A stretch of DNA of 64,000 bases from Gordonia sp. OPL2. Lineage in GTDB: Bacteria; Actinomycetota; Actinomycetes; Mycobacteriales; Mycobacteriaceae. The stretch is taken from assembly GCF_003797825.1 (NCBI RefSeq), contig NZ_RKME01000001.1, positions 248,001 through 312,000 of the forward strand, given 5' to 3'. The notes below the pieces were generated by a model that was given only the letters and a program-made list of their open reading frames with translations, made no database searches and was not told the DNA's origin. The position numbers and the translations under genes are program-made. Of the stretch, positions 10,511 through 18,877 are shown piece after piece; the first letter of the stretch is position 1; the number at the start of each line of letters is the position of its first letter.

Positions 10511-10529
10511 TTAGCTTAGCGTAAGCTAA
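10511..10529 (-). promoter_or_regulatory. IdeR/DtxR-type iron box upstream of the ThDP operon
   Basis: TTAGCTTAGCGTAAGCTAA is a perfect 8-bp inverted repeat around three bases and matches 16 of 19 positions of the mycobacterial IdeR consensus TTAGGTTAGSCTAACCTAA as I recall it. It lies 68 bp upstream of the ThDP gene start, in the only gap preceding the four-gene unit and after the acyl-CoA ligase stop. A -10 (TACGCT or TAAGCT) could overlap it. Binding would repress the operon when iron is replete. Confidence 0.72.
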
Positions 10530-10579
10530 CTCGATCCCGGTGGGGTGGCGAGGTGTCGACCGGGTGACGAGGTCGTGGG

Positions 10580-12130
10580 TCAGCTGACGGCCGCGGGCCA
10601 GTAGCGCTTGCGGAGTTCACCTTTCACGAGTTTTCCGGTCGGTGTCCGGGGCAGGTCGTCGACGAAGTCGACGGAACGGGGCGCCTTGTACGCCGCGATC
10701 GCATCCTTGGTGTAGTCGATCAGTTCGTCGGCGAGTTGCGCCGACGGCGAGTAGGCCGGATCGAGCTGCACGCACGCCTTGACCACCTCGCCGAGGTCGT
10801 CGTCGGGGACGCCGATCACCGCGACGTCGTACACGGCGGGGTGATTGACGAGGACGTTCTCCGCCTCCTGTGGGTAGATGTTCACCCCGCCGGAGATGAT
10901 CATGAACGCCTTGCGGTCGGTGAGGTAGAGGTAGCCATCGTCGTCGACGTACCCGACATCGCCTGTCGTGGACCAGTTCCGGTGCTCGGGATGCTGCGCC
11001 TTGCGGGTCTTCTCCGGGTCATTGTGGTACTCGAACGCGACCTCGTCGCGCTCGAAGTACACCTGGCCGACCTCGCCCACCGGCATCTCGACGCCGTCCT
11101 CGTCGCAGATGTGTACGACACCGAGAAGCGGTTTGCCGACCGAGCCGGGATGATCGAGCGCCTCCTGCGGACCGATGAAGGTCGCCCCGGCGGCCTCGGT
11201 CGAGGCGTAGTACTCATGGATGACCGGCCCCCACCACTCGATCATCGCGCGCTTGACCTCGACCGGACAGGGTGCGGCTGCATGTACCGCGATCCGCATA
11301 CTGCTCACGTCGTACCGCTCGCGCACCTCGGCGGGCAGCTTCAGCATCCGGATGAACATCGTCGGCACCCACTGACTGTGTGTGACGCGATGCTCGGCGA
11401 TCGCCTGCAATGCGGCCTCCGGATCGAAACGGTCGAGGAAGACGACGGTGCCGCCCACCGAGTTCGTCACGCCGCAATACCGCAGCGGTGCCGCGTGATA
11501 CAGGGGTGCCGGGGACAGGTACACGGTGTCCGTGTCGAACCCGTACATCGGGCCGAAGATCGCGGTGTAGGCGTCCGGGACCTCGTCGACCTGGCCCTGT
11601 GGAAGAGGTGTCTTGATCCCCTTCGGACGACCGGTGGTCCCGGAGGAGTAGAGCATGTCCGTGCCACGGGGCTGATCGGCCCGCGGTGAGCTCGAGGCCT
11701 CCGCGAGAACCGTTTCGTACGAATCGAATCCGTCGATCGCACCGCCCCAGGCGAGTCGGCGTCCGGGGGTGGCGAGCGCCGGGATGTCCGCTGTGGTGGC
11801 GACGGCGTCCGCGACGGAGGCGCCCGCGAAGACGACCTTGGCGTTGCAGTCGGTGAGGATGTAGTCGGTCTCCGGTGCGGTCAGGTGATGGTTGATCGCG
11901 GTGACGTACAGCCCGCTGCGCAGCGCCGCCCAGTACACCTCGAACATGTGCAGATCGTTCTGGGAGATCATCGCGATCGTGTCGCCGGGGCGCAGACCGA
12001 GCGCATCGAGGTGATTGGCCAGCCGGGTCGAGTTCTCGTCGAGCTGCCGATAGGTCAGGCGCTCTCCGGTGGCGGCACGGATGATCGCGGGCTTGTCCGG
12101 AGTGGACTTCGCGAAGACTCCAGGGAACAA
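10580..12130 (-). CDS. Acyl-CoA ligase, FadD4-like (ANL superfamily)
   Basis: 516 aa AMP-forming ligase. The P-loop-like motif MLYSSGTTGRPKG is near residues 158-170, HEYYASTEAAG is motif A5, STGDVGYVDDDGYLYLTDR is A7-A8 and PRTPTGKLVKGELR carries the C-terminal catalytic lysine (A10). It activates a carboxylic acid to an acyl-CoA; it resembles mycobacterial FadD4 but the acid is unknown. The TTG start is supported by GAGAGGAG six bases upstream. It lies between the GMC oxidase gene and the iron-boxed ThDP operon, all on the minus strand, so it may feed acyl-CoA to the FabH-like enzyme, though it probably belongs to the GMC transcript. Confidence 0.85.
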   Translation of the reverse strand: MFPGVFAKSTPDKPAIIRAATGERLTYRQLDENSTRLANHLDALGLRPGDTIAMISQNDLHMFEVYWAALRSGLYVTAINHHLTAPETDYILTDCNAKVVFAGASVADAVATTADIPALATPGRRLAWGGAIDGFDSYETVLAEASSSPRADQPRGTDMLYSSGTTGRPKGIKTPLPQGQVDEVPDAYTAIFGPMYGFDTDTVYLSPAPLYHAAPLRYCGVTNSVGGTVVFLDRFDPEAALQAIAEHRVTHSQWVPTMFIRMLKLPAEVRERYDVSSMRIAVHAAAPCPVEVKRAMIEWWGPVIHEYYASTEAAGATFIGPQEALDHPGSVGKPLLGVVHICDEDGVEMPVGEVGQVYFERDEVAFEYHNDPEKTRKAQHPEHRNWSTTGDVGYVDDDGYLYLTDRKAFMIISGGVNIYPQEAENVLVNHPAVYDVAVIGVPDDDLGEVVKACVQLDPAYSPSAQLADELIDYTKDAIAAYKAPRSVDFVDDLPRTPTGKLVKGELRKRYWPAAVS

Positions 12131-12234
12131 GGGGCACTCCTCTCACGAAGGGACGACCACCCCGATCGCCCACTCTTACCGAGCGATCGATCGGGGTGTC
12201 GTGAGTCACAGTACCGCATGGGGGCGTAGCGATG

Positions 12235-13854
12235 TCAGTGGGTCGCGATGAACCTGTCCATGGTGCGTTCGGCGATGGCGGTGATGGTCAGCGACGGATT
12301 CACCAGACCCACGGCGCCCGGGATGAACGAGCCGTCGACGACGTACAGGTTGTCGTATCCGCGTACCGCGCCGTCCATGGTGGCCGCGGCTCCCATGACG
12401 ACACCACCGAGACCGTGATACGTACTGGCCGAGCCGAATCCCGTGGCGCGCGACGACACGTGGACGCCGTTCGCACCGAAGCCGTACCGTCCCTCGGTGC
12501 GCTCGTGGAAGCGCGCGATGAAGGCATTCGCGCGCCGATCGAGATCGTTGCGCTCCGCCGGGTGCGGATAGTTGAGCTGCCCCCGGCGGGTGGCGTGGTC
12601 GAAGTCGACGGTGCCGCGTTCGTCGGTGTGTGCCTGGACGAGGTGAGTCGTGGCCGCCTTGCCCAGCGGTGCGGGCAGCGGTGTGGCCTGATAGACCATC
12701 GACACCGGCCCGCCCGGTAGGTCGTCCTCGTAGATCCGTGCGTACCCGGGTCCGCCCTGGATGGCTCCGAAGTCCTCACGCGGGTTGGCGCGGATGGTGA
12801 GGAAGTCACCGTTGACCCCGAAGCCGTCACCGATCCGCGGCGAGAGTCGCGGCAACGTGCCTTTCGCGCGTGCCTCCACCAGCAGTCGGGTGGTGTGGAA
12901 CGAGCCGGCGGCCATGAAGAGGTGATCGGCCTCGGCGGTCACCGTCCGGACCGTGCGTCCGCGTTCGTCGAGGACGCGAGCCGAGACGACGAAACCCTTT
13001 CTGCGAGAACGGGGTCGGATGTCGAACACCTCGTGCATCGGTTTGATCGTGACGTTCCCGGTCTGCTCCGCTGCCGCGAGATAGGTGCGATCCAGGGACT
13101 TCTTGGCGCCGCTGTTGTTGCCGTAACTGGACTCGCCGATCGACACGGATGCGGTCCTGCGGCCGGCCAGTTCCGCGCGGACTATGTCCCAGTCGATCGC
13201 GAAGTCGAAGAAATGTGGCGTGGCGCCGTAGCGGGCGACCACCTTCAGCCACGAGCGGGCGCCGACGTAGCGGGGATGGGCGAGGATGTCCGCCGGGAGA
13301 GGTGCGACGCCGAGCCGCTGCTTGGCGCGCGGGTAGTAAGTGGCCGCGAGCTCGGAATAGCCTGCCGCAGCGGGGAAGATGTGCTCGAAGTCCTGACGGC
13401 GCGGTGCCGGTGTGAACGAGCCGAACACCAGTGATCCTCCGCCGACGCCGGCGCCGTAGACGGCCTCGACACCGTTGCCCATCACGTGGTCGAGGACACC
13501 CGGATACGGCTCCACCGGCAGTGCGGTCGCAGCACTCGGTCCGGCGGGACTGCCGAACCACGCCGCGCGCTTGTCCGGGTTCGTCGTCGTCGCAAAGGTG
13601 TTGCCGTCCGGGCGGATCGGCCACCGACGGCCACGTTCGAACACCGTGGTCGCCACGCCGGCCTCGCCGAGCCGGCGGGCCGCGACGGCCCCGCCGAACC
13701 CGGTGCCGATGACGATGGCGGTCCGTCCGTCTCGTGGTGCGGCGGACGCCTCTGATCGGACGGTGGACAGGGCGCCGAGCGCCGACAGGCCGGCGACGCC
13801 ACCGACAAAGGCACGGCGAGAGACCGGATTCCCGGTCCGAGGGGTTTCGTTCAC
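12235..13854 (-). CDS. Tat-exported GMC flavoenzyme related to cholesterol oxidase
   Basis: 539 aa. The N-terminus has SRRAFVGG (Arg13-Arg14) plus a hydrophobic stretch ending near ASAA, a twin-arginine signal, so it is exported. Next come the FAD motif GTGFGGAVAARRLGEAG, the GVGGGSLVFG block, the YHGLGG histidine (near residue 479) and the LVNPSLTITAIAER asparagine (near 517), matching class I cholesterol oxidases. The Glu that drives isomerisation in the Streptomyces enzyme (Glu361, in EIAPMP) aligns here with Gln389 (QATPLP), so activity may differ. TATTCT six bases before the GTG start points to a leaderless mRNA, with a weak iron box just upstream. Confidence 0.82.
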   Translation of the reverse strand: MNETPRTGNPVSRRAFVGGVAGLSALGALSTVRSEASAAPRDGRTAIVIGTGFGGAVAARRLGEAGVATTVFERGRRWPIRPDGNTFATTTNPDKRAAWFGSPAGPSAATALPVEPYPGVLDHVMGNGVEAVYGAGVGGGSLVFGSFTPAPRRQDFEHIFPAAAGYSELAATYYPRAKQRLGVAPLPADILAHPRYVGARSWLKVVARYGATPHFFDFAIDWDIVRAELAGRRTASVSIGESSYGNNSGAKKSLDRTYLAAAEQTGNVTIKPMHEVFDIRPRSRRKGFVVSARVLDERGRTVRTVTAEADHLFMAAGSFHTTRLLVEARAKGTLPRLSPRIGDGFGVNGDFLTIRANPREDFGAIQGGPGYARIYEDDLPGGPVSMVYQATPLPAPLGKAATTHLVQAHTDERGTVDFDHATRRGQLNYPHPAERNDLDRRANAFIARFHERTEGRYGFGANGVHVSSRATGFGSASTYHGLGGVVMGAAATMDGAVRGYDNLYVVDGSFIPGAVGLVNPSLTITAIAERTMDRFIATH

Positions 13855-13860
13855 CGGATG

Positions 13861-13866
13861 AGAATA
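13861..13866 (-). promoter_or_regulatory. Probable -10 element of the GMC oxidase gene (leaderless)
   Basis: TATTCT on the minus strand is followed by six bases and then the GTG start at 13854. It is one of the best -10 matches in the window, and no ribosome site precedes the GTG. Confidence 0.5.
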
Positions 13867-13871
13867 CCGGA

Positions 13872-13890
13872 TGAGGGTAGCCTCAGCTGA
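13872..13890 (-). promoter_or_regulatory. Weak IdeR-type iron box before the GMC oxidase gene
   Basis: Read on the plus strand, TGAGGGTAGCCTCAGCTGA matches 14 of 19 IdeR consensus positions. It matches 16 of 19 positions of the iron box in the DHB gene promoter at 43229, sharing the 12-mer AGGGTAGCCTCA. It sits just upstream of the -10 element, a typical repressor position. Function is inferred from similarity only. Confidence 0.45.
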
Positions 13891-13912
13891 GTGATCCAGG
13901 CCACGTCAGAAA

Positions 13913-14479
13913 TCACTTGTGGGCCCGGACGGACTCCTCCACCAGATCGAGGACGTCGTGCAGATCGTCGGTCGGCTGCCCGGAGGCCAGTCGGGTGATC
14001 AGACCGTCGAGTACCAGGTCGAGGTACTTCAGGAGGACATCGGTCGGCACGTCGTCGCGCAGCCGGCCGGCCTGTCGGCCGCGTTCCAGCCGACGTAGGG
14101 TCGCCTGTTCCAACTCTGTCGACCTGGCCACCCATTCGGCACGGAAAGTGTTGTCGGTCCGGAGTTTTCGGGCGATCTCCAGCCGAGTCCCGAGCCAGTC
14201 GAAGTCCTGTGGACGGGCGAGCATGTCCCGCATGACCTGGACCAGGCCCTGTTCGGCCGCGACATCGGCCATCCGTTCGGCGTCCTCGCGTGCCAGCGCG
14301 AGGAACAACGCCTCTTTGTCCCGGTAGTGGTGGAAGATCGCACCGCGGGACAGGCCGGTCGATTCCTCGATCCGTTTGACGGTGGCACCGTCGTAGCCGT
14401 ACTCCGCGAAGCAGTGCCGCGCGCCGTCGAGGATCTCTCGACGACGCGCGGCCAGCCGGTCATCACTGACCTTGGGCAC
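13913..14479 (-). CDS. acnR: TetR-family repressor of aconitase, AcnR
   Basis: 188 aa TetR regulator. The helix-turn-helix covers roughly residues 30-55 (GATVKRIEESTGLSRGAIFHHY) and the rest is an alpha-helical ligand domain. The GTG start is preceded by AGGAG at a spacing of 7. It lies 33 bp after the aconitase stop on the same strand, the acn-acnR order of Corynebacterium and Mycobacterium, where AcnR represses acn. A palindrome upstream of acn fits the published AcnR consensus. No other target is evident in this window. Confidence 0.88.
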   Translation of the reverse strand: MPKVSDDRLAARRREILDGARHCFAEYGYDGATVKRIEESTGLSRGAIFHHYRDKEALFLALAREDAERMADVAAEQGLVQVMRDMLARPQDFDWLGTRLEIARKLRTDNTFRAEWVARSTELEQATLRRLERGRQAGRLRDDVPTDVLLKYLDLVLDGLITRLASGQPTDDLHDVLDLVEESVRAHK

Positions 14480-14512
14480 CGTGTGCTCCTGGTCGTTCGT
14501 CGATCAAGGCGG

Positions 14513-17347
14513 TCAGCTCTTGATCATGTTGCGCAGCACGTACTGCAGGATTCCTCCGTTGCGGTAGTAATCGGCCTCACCGGGGGTGTCGATGCGCACC
14601 TTGGCGTCGAACTCGACGCTCGAGCCGTCTTCCTTGGTGGCGGTGACGTGCACGGTCGACGGCGTCTCGCCCGAATTGAGTGCCTCGATGCCCGAGATGT
14701 CGAAGGTCTCGGTGCCGTCGAGACCCAACGACTTGTGCGACTCGCCTTCCGGGAACTGCAGCGGGATGACGCCCATGCCGATCAGGTTCGAGCGGTGGAT
14801 GCGCTCGAAGCTCTCGGTGATGACCGCCTTGACCCCGAGCAGACGCGTGCCCTTGGCCGCCCAGTCTCGCGAGGAGCCGGTGCCGTACTCCTTGCCACCC
14901 AGCACGACGAGCGGGATGTCCTTCTCCGCGTAGTTCTGCGCGGCGTCGTAGATGAACGACTGCGGGCCGTCCGGCTGGGTGAAGTCGCGGGTGTAGCCAC
15001 CGGTGACATCGACCAGCTGGTTCTGCAGGCGGATGTTGCCGAAGGTCGAGCGGATCATCACCTCGTGGTTGCCGCGGCGGGCGCCCAGCGAGTTGTAGTC
15101 CTTGCGCGCGACTCCGTGCTCGTCGAGGTACTGCGCGGCGGGCGTACCGGGCTTGATCGTCGACGCGGGGGAGATGTGGTCGGTGGTCACCGAATCGCCC
15201 AGCTTGGCCAGCACGCGTGCGCCCTTGATGTCCGAGACGGGCTCGGGATCGAGTGCCATGCCGTCGAAGTACGGAGGCTTGCGGACGTAGGTCGACTCGT
15301 CGTCCCACTCGAACGTCTTGCCGTCCGGGGTGGGCAGGTTCCGCCAGCGCTCGTCGCCCTTGAAGACGTCGGCGTAGTCGGCCGCGTACTGCTCCGAGGA
15401 GATCGAGTCGGCGATGGTCTGCTGGATCTCCTCGTTGGAGGGCCAGATGTCCTTCAGGAAGACGTCGTTGCCGTCGGCGTCCTGACCCAGCGGATCCGAC
15501 TCGAAGTCGAAGTCCATGGTGCCGGCGAGCGCGTAGGCGATGACCAGCGGCGGCGACGCCAGGTAGTTCATCTTGACGTCGGGGTTGATGCGACCCTCGA
15601 AGTTGCGGTTGCCCGACAGGACGGCCGTCGCGGTGAGGTCGTTGTCATTGATCGCCTGCGAGATCTCCTCGGGCAGCGGGCCCGAGTTTCCGATGCAGGT
15701 GGTGCAGCCGTAGCCGACGAGGAAGAACCCGAGCTTCTCGAGATAGGGCCACAGACCGGCCTTCTCGTAGTAGCCGGTGACGACCTGCGATCCGGGCGCC
15801 ATCGACGTCTTCACCCAGGGCTTGGCCGTCAGGCCCTTCTCGACGGCCTTCTTCGCGAGCAGGCCTGCACCGAGCATGACCGACGGGTTCGAGGTGTTGG
15901 TGCAGCTGGTGATCGACGCGATCGTCACGATGCCGTGGTCGAGGATCATGTCGCCACGCTCGGTCGAGGAGACCTTCACCGGCTTCGACGGACGTCCCTC
16001 CGAGCCCTTCGATGCGTTGTGCAGCGGCTCGGCGTCGTCGTCGGCGAACGAGAGATTCGCGGCGTCCGGGCTGACCGACGGGGCGTCGGAGGCCGGGAAG
16101 CTCTCCTCGTTGGCCTCGTCGACCCCGTTGTGGGCGGGGGTGTTGCCCTCTTCGACGTAGTTGTGGATGTCCTTGCGGAACGCGTTCTTGGCGTCCCACA
16201 GCTCAATGCGGTCCTGCGGGCGCTTGGGCCCGGCGATGGACGGCACGACCTCGGCGAGATCGAGCTCGAGGTACTCCGAGTACTGGGCCTCGGCGGCGTC
16301 CTTCTCCAGCCACATGCCCTGTTCCTTGGCGTACGCCTCCACCAGCGCCAGTGTCTCCGTCGAGCGGCCGGTGAGCTCGAGGTACTTGATGGTCTCGCCG
16401 TCGATCGGGAAGATCGCGCAGGTCGAGCCGAACTCGGGGCTCATGTTGCCGATGGTGGCGCGGTTGGCCAGCGGGACCTCGCCGACGCCGTTGCCGTAGA
16501 ACTCGACGAACTTGCCGACGACACCGTGCTTGCGCAGCATGTCGGTGATGGTGAGGACGACGTCGGTCGCGGTGACGCCCGGCTTGGCGGAGCCGGTCAG
16601 CTTGAAGCCGACGACACGGGGGATGAGCATCGAGACGGGCTGACCGAGCATGGCCGCCTCGGCCTCGATGCCGCCGACGCCCCAACCCAGCACGCCCAGA
16701 CCGTTCTCCATGGTGGTGTGCGAGTCGGTGCCGATGCAGGTGTCGGGATACGCGACATCGGTGCCCTCGGCGTTGGGGCGGACCATGACCGAGCGGGCGA
16801 GGTGCTCGATGTTGACCTGGTGGACGATGCCGGTGCCCGGCGGGACGACGCGGAAGTCGTCGAACGCTCCCTGACCCCAGCGCAGGAACTTGTAGCGCTC
16901 TTCGTTGCGCTGGTACTCGATCTCCACGTTGCGCTCGAAGGCCTGCGCATTGCCGAAGGCCTCGATGATCACGGAGTGGTCGATGACCATCTCGGCGGGC
17001 GCCAGCGGGTTGACCTTGTCGGGATCGCCGCCGAGCGACTTGACCGCATCGCGCATGGTGGCGAGGTCGACGACACAGGGCACACCGGTGAAGTCCTGCA
17101 TGATCACACGGGCCGGGGTGAACTGGATCTCGATACTCGGGTCCGCACTCGGATCCCAGTTCGCGATCGCCTCGATGTGTTCCTTGGTGACGTTCGCGCC
17201 GTCCTCGGTGCGGAGCAGGTTCTCTGCGAGCACCTTGAGCGCGTACGGGAGTTTCTCGGTGCCCTCCACGGCGTTCAGCCGGTAGATCTCGTACGAGTTG
17301 TCGCCCACATCCAGGGTGCCGCGGGCGCCAAAGGAATCGATACTCAC
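14513..17347 (-). CDS. acnA: Aconitate hydratase A ([4Fe-4S])
   Basis: 944 aa, the normal length for AcnA. It isomerises citrate to isocitrate in the TCA cycle. The three iron-sulfur ligands are Cys482 (SCTNTSNP) and Cys548/Cys551 ([12 protein letters not shown]); the GTDSHT substrate motif is also present. A linker of about 50 residues rich in Asp/Glu/Ala/Ser (around 400-450) is typical of actinobacterial members. The GTG start has GAGGAGAG ten bases upstream. The predicted AcnR operator lies about 250 bp upstream, so the mRNA probably has a long 5' leader. The iron-sulfur dependence is notable beside iron-boxed genes. Confidence 0.96.
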   Translation of the reverse strand: MSIDSFGARGTLDVGDNSYEIYRLNAVEGTEKLPYALKVLAENLLRTEDGANVTKEHIEAIANWDPSADPSIEIQFTPARVIMQDFTGVPCVVDLATMRDAVKSLGGDPDKVNPLAPAEMVIDHSVIIEAFGNAQAFERNVEIEYQRNEERYKFLRWGQGAFDDFRVVPPGTGIVHQVNIEHLARSVMVRPNAEGTDVAYPDTCIGTDSHTTMENGLGVLGWGVGGIEAEAAMLGQPVSMLIPRVVGFKLTGSAKPGVTATDVVLTITDMLRKHGVVGKFVEFYGNGVGEVPLANRATIGNMSPEFGSTCAIFPIDGETIKYLELTGRSTETLALVEAYAKEQGMWLEKDAAEAQYSEYLELDLAEVVPSIAGPKRPQDRIELWDAKNAFRKDIHNYVEEGNTPAHNGVDEANEESFPASDAPSVSPDAANLSFADDDAEPLHNASKGSEGRPSKPVKVSSTERGDMILDHGIVTIASITSCTNTSNPSVMLGAGLLAKKAVEKGLTAKPWVKTSMAPGSQVVTGYYEKAGLWPYLEKLGFFLVGYGCTTCIGNSGPLPEEISQAINDNDLTATAVLSGNRNFEGRINPDVKMNYLASPPLVIAYALAGTMDFDFESDPLGQDADGNDVFLKDIWPSNEEIQQTIADSISSEQYAADYADVFKGDERWRNLPTPDGKTFEWDDESTYVRKPPYFDGMALDPEPVSDIKGARVLAKLGDSVTTDHISPASTIKPGTPAAQYLDEHGVARKDYNSLGARRGNHEVMIRSTFGNIRLQNQLVDVTGGYTRDFTQPDGPQSFIYDAAQNYAEKDIPLVVLGGKEYGTGSSRDWAAKGTRLLGVKAVITESFERIHRSNLIGMGVIPLQFPEGESHKSLGLDGTETFDISGIEALNSGETPSTVHVTATKEDGSSVEFDAKVRIDTPGEADYYRNGGILQYVLRNMIKS

Positions 17348-17369
17348 GTCTAATCCACTCTCCTCAAGT

Positions 17370-17388
17370 GCCGGCGGGCTGCGCCGGC
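17370..17388 (-). promoter_or_regulatory. GC hairpin in the acnA leader
   Basis: Arms GCCGGCG and CGCCGGC with a five-base loop, ending 4 bases before the acnA ribosome-binding site. It would form in the leader RNA and could affect translation or RNA stability. No regulator is implied by sequence. Confidence 0.3.
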
Positions 17389-17587
17389 CTGCTTCTCCAT
17401 GGTCCGCTCGTCGATCCGGACGGAACCGTTGTGGCCTGTCGGCGAACGATCGTCTCGGCTCGTCGACTCGGACCGGGTACCGACGGGCTGCGTCGGCGTG
17501 TGTGCAACGTGCGTCCCCGCTGCTTGGCTGTCACCGTCCGGATTTCGATCAGCAGGGCGCTGCTCGCGGCCGGCGACGACACCGCCA

Positions 17588-17615
17588 TGTTAACAGTACG
17601 TGCGTACTGTTAACA
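17588..17615. promoter_or_regulatory. AcnR operator, 28-bp perfect palindrome
   Basis: Two 13-bp arms, TGTTAACAGTACG and its complement, are separated by TG. The core CAGTACGTGCGTACTG (17594-17609) fits the Corynebacterium AcnR consensus CAGNACNNNCGTACTG exactly. It lies between acnA and the divergent gene, so it could control either. The acnR gene is adjacent. Confidence 0.8.
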
Positions 17616-17841
17616 AGCCGTCCCGGCATACGACACGCCGATCGTGCGCATGATCGAGCACCGGGTTCTCCGGACCCCACCATTCTGTCGTACCGTGCAG
17701 CAGGAGGTTTGGCGAGCCGGAACTGTCCGTGCGAATTTAATGCTCGCGAAACCTCGCCGGCGCCCCCGACACGCGATGAGTGCGTAGCGGTGGACTGCAG
17801 GTGATCGGTGGCGGTAGGTGGACTGACGTGAGGATGGCCAG

Positions 17842-18483
17842 ATGAGTCCGGGTGCGACGACGCAGGATGTGCTCGCCCTTCCGCCGATGGGCGTGCCCGC
17901 CCCGGCGGTCATCCCCGAGGACATCGACATGGATGCGCTGCTCGCCGAGATCCGCGAGGACGGTGTCGCGGCGCCGGCCGACCAGGTCCCCGGACTGCGC
18001 GATGTCGTCGCGCATGCGAAGTCCGAGGGTTATGACGTGAGCTTCGTCGTCCTGCCGACGGCGCAGCCGAAGTTCACCTACTACCGCGACATCGCAACCG
18101 AACTGCAGACCGAGGTCGGCGGCACCGTGATCGTCCTCGGGCCGAACTCGGTCGGAAGTTCGTCGCCGTACTTCAGCCGGGTTCAGCAGGAAGAGGCGAC
18201 CGACAACCTGACCCTCACCGACCCGCCGCTGGCGGCTCGGCAGATGTGGGACCAGATGAGTGGACCCTCGATGAACTGGACAGCGATCACGCTGGTCCTC
18301 ATCGTCGTCGTCATCATCGGCGCGGCCGTGGCGCGGCTGCGTTCGCGGCGCGCGCACGACCGCGTGACATCGGCCGGTACGGCCTCGGGGGAGTCGACGG
18401 CGACGACCGGGACCGCCGACGATCCCTCCGCCCCGACCGGGGCCGGTCCGGGGACCACCGACCTCTCGCGAGACCTGCCCTAG
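17842..18483 (+). CDS. Conserved single-pass membrane protein (Rv1476-like)
   Basis: 213 aa. A soluble N-terminal part of about 140 residues is followed by one transmembrane helix (TLVLIVVVIIGAAVARL, near 150-166), a positive RSRR patch, and a Thr/Ser/Gly/Pro-rich tail probably in the cytoplasm. The ATG has GAGG eight bases upstream. It stands just before ripA, as Rv1476 does in M. tuberculosis, suggesting a link to envelope or cell-wall hydrolase control. No enzymatic motif is seen and the function is unknown. Confidence 0.78.
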   Translation: MSPGATTQDVLALPPMGVPAPAVIPEDIDMDALLAEIREDGVAAPADQVPGLRDVVAHAKSEGYDVSFVVLPTAQPKFTYYRDIATELQTEVGGTVIVLGPNSVGSSSPYFSRVQQEEATDNLTLTDPPLAARQMWDQMSGPSMNWTAITLVLIVVVIIGAAVARLRSRRAHDRVTSAGTASGESTATTGTADDPSAPTGAGPGTTDLSRDLP

Positions 18484-18877
18484 CACGGTCCGTTCGCCGG
18501 CTGTACACCCACGCCGACCGTCCCGGCGGGTACCACCGGAACCCGCGCGCCTCGCGCGTCTACACCCTCGCCGGAAACGTCCGCCGGGCGACCCGCCCGT
18601 GCGGTGCTCTCGTTGCGAATTCGAGACCTCGACCCGGCGTGGGTTCTTTGACCAGTTCACGGCGTTTTCGCAGGTAATCACGCCAATGTAATTCGTGACG
18701 ACGGTTTTCCGATGTGTCTGATGTGACGTACGGTTCTGATGTCACGTGTGGTGTCCGAGTGATCGAGGGGCCGCATGTGATGCATGGTGCAGGCCGAGGA
18801 CGGTCGGGACGGGTGGGCACTGACGTCGCAACGAAGCGGGTGTGGCGGGGCATGCCGCGAACGACAAGGGAGATCTG
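18484..18877 (+). other. Upstream region of ripA
   Basis: 394 bp without a supported gene. It contains a GCGCG hairpin-like stretch (GCGCGCCTCGCGCG, near 18545), a possible -35 TTGACC near 18649, and the tandem 18-bp repeat at 18717-18752. I looked for the c-di-AMP (ydaO) riboswitch that precedes many actinobacterial cell-wall hydrolase genes and do not recognise it here. Confidence 0.5.
18717..18752. promoter_or_regulatory. Tandem 18-bp direct repeat upstream of ripA
   Basis: TCTGATGTGACGTACGGT is followed directly by TCTGATGTCACGTGTGGT, identical at 15 of 18 positions. Two adjacent direct half-sites are typical for OmpR-type response regulators. MtrA is the obvious candidate because it controls rip/nlpC genes in relatives, but I cannot match its motif with certainty. 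Confidence 0.35.

Larger units (their letters stand above)
17348..17841. other. Non-coding region between divergent acnA and the Rv1476-like gene
   Basis: 494 bp with no convincing gene; the short frames in it are Arg-rich and lack ribosome sites. It holds the acnA ribosome site, a GC hairpin at 17370-17388, the AcnR operator at 17588-17615, and an AT-rich patch (GAATTTAAT near 17730) that may serve the plus-strand gene. Confidence 0.6.

Noticed and set aside
14327..17353. 1008-aa plus-strand open frame
   Set aside because: Antisense to aconitase; its composition is that of a shadow frame.
18484..18877. c-di-AMP (ydaO) riboswitch before ripA
   Set aside because: Expected from relatives, but the conserved elements are not recognisable in this gap.
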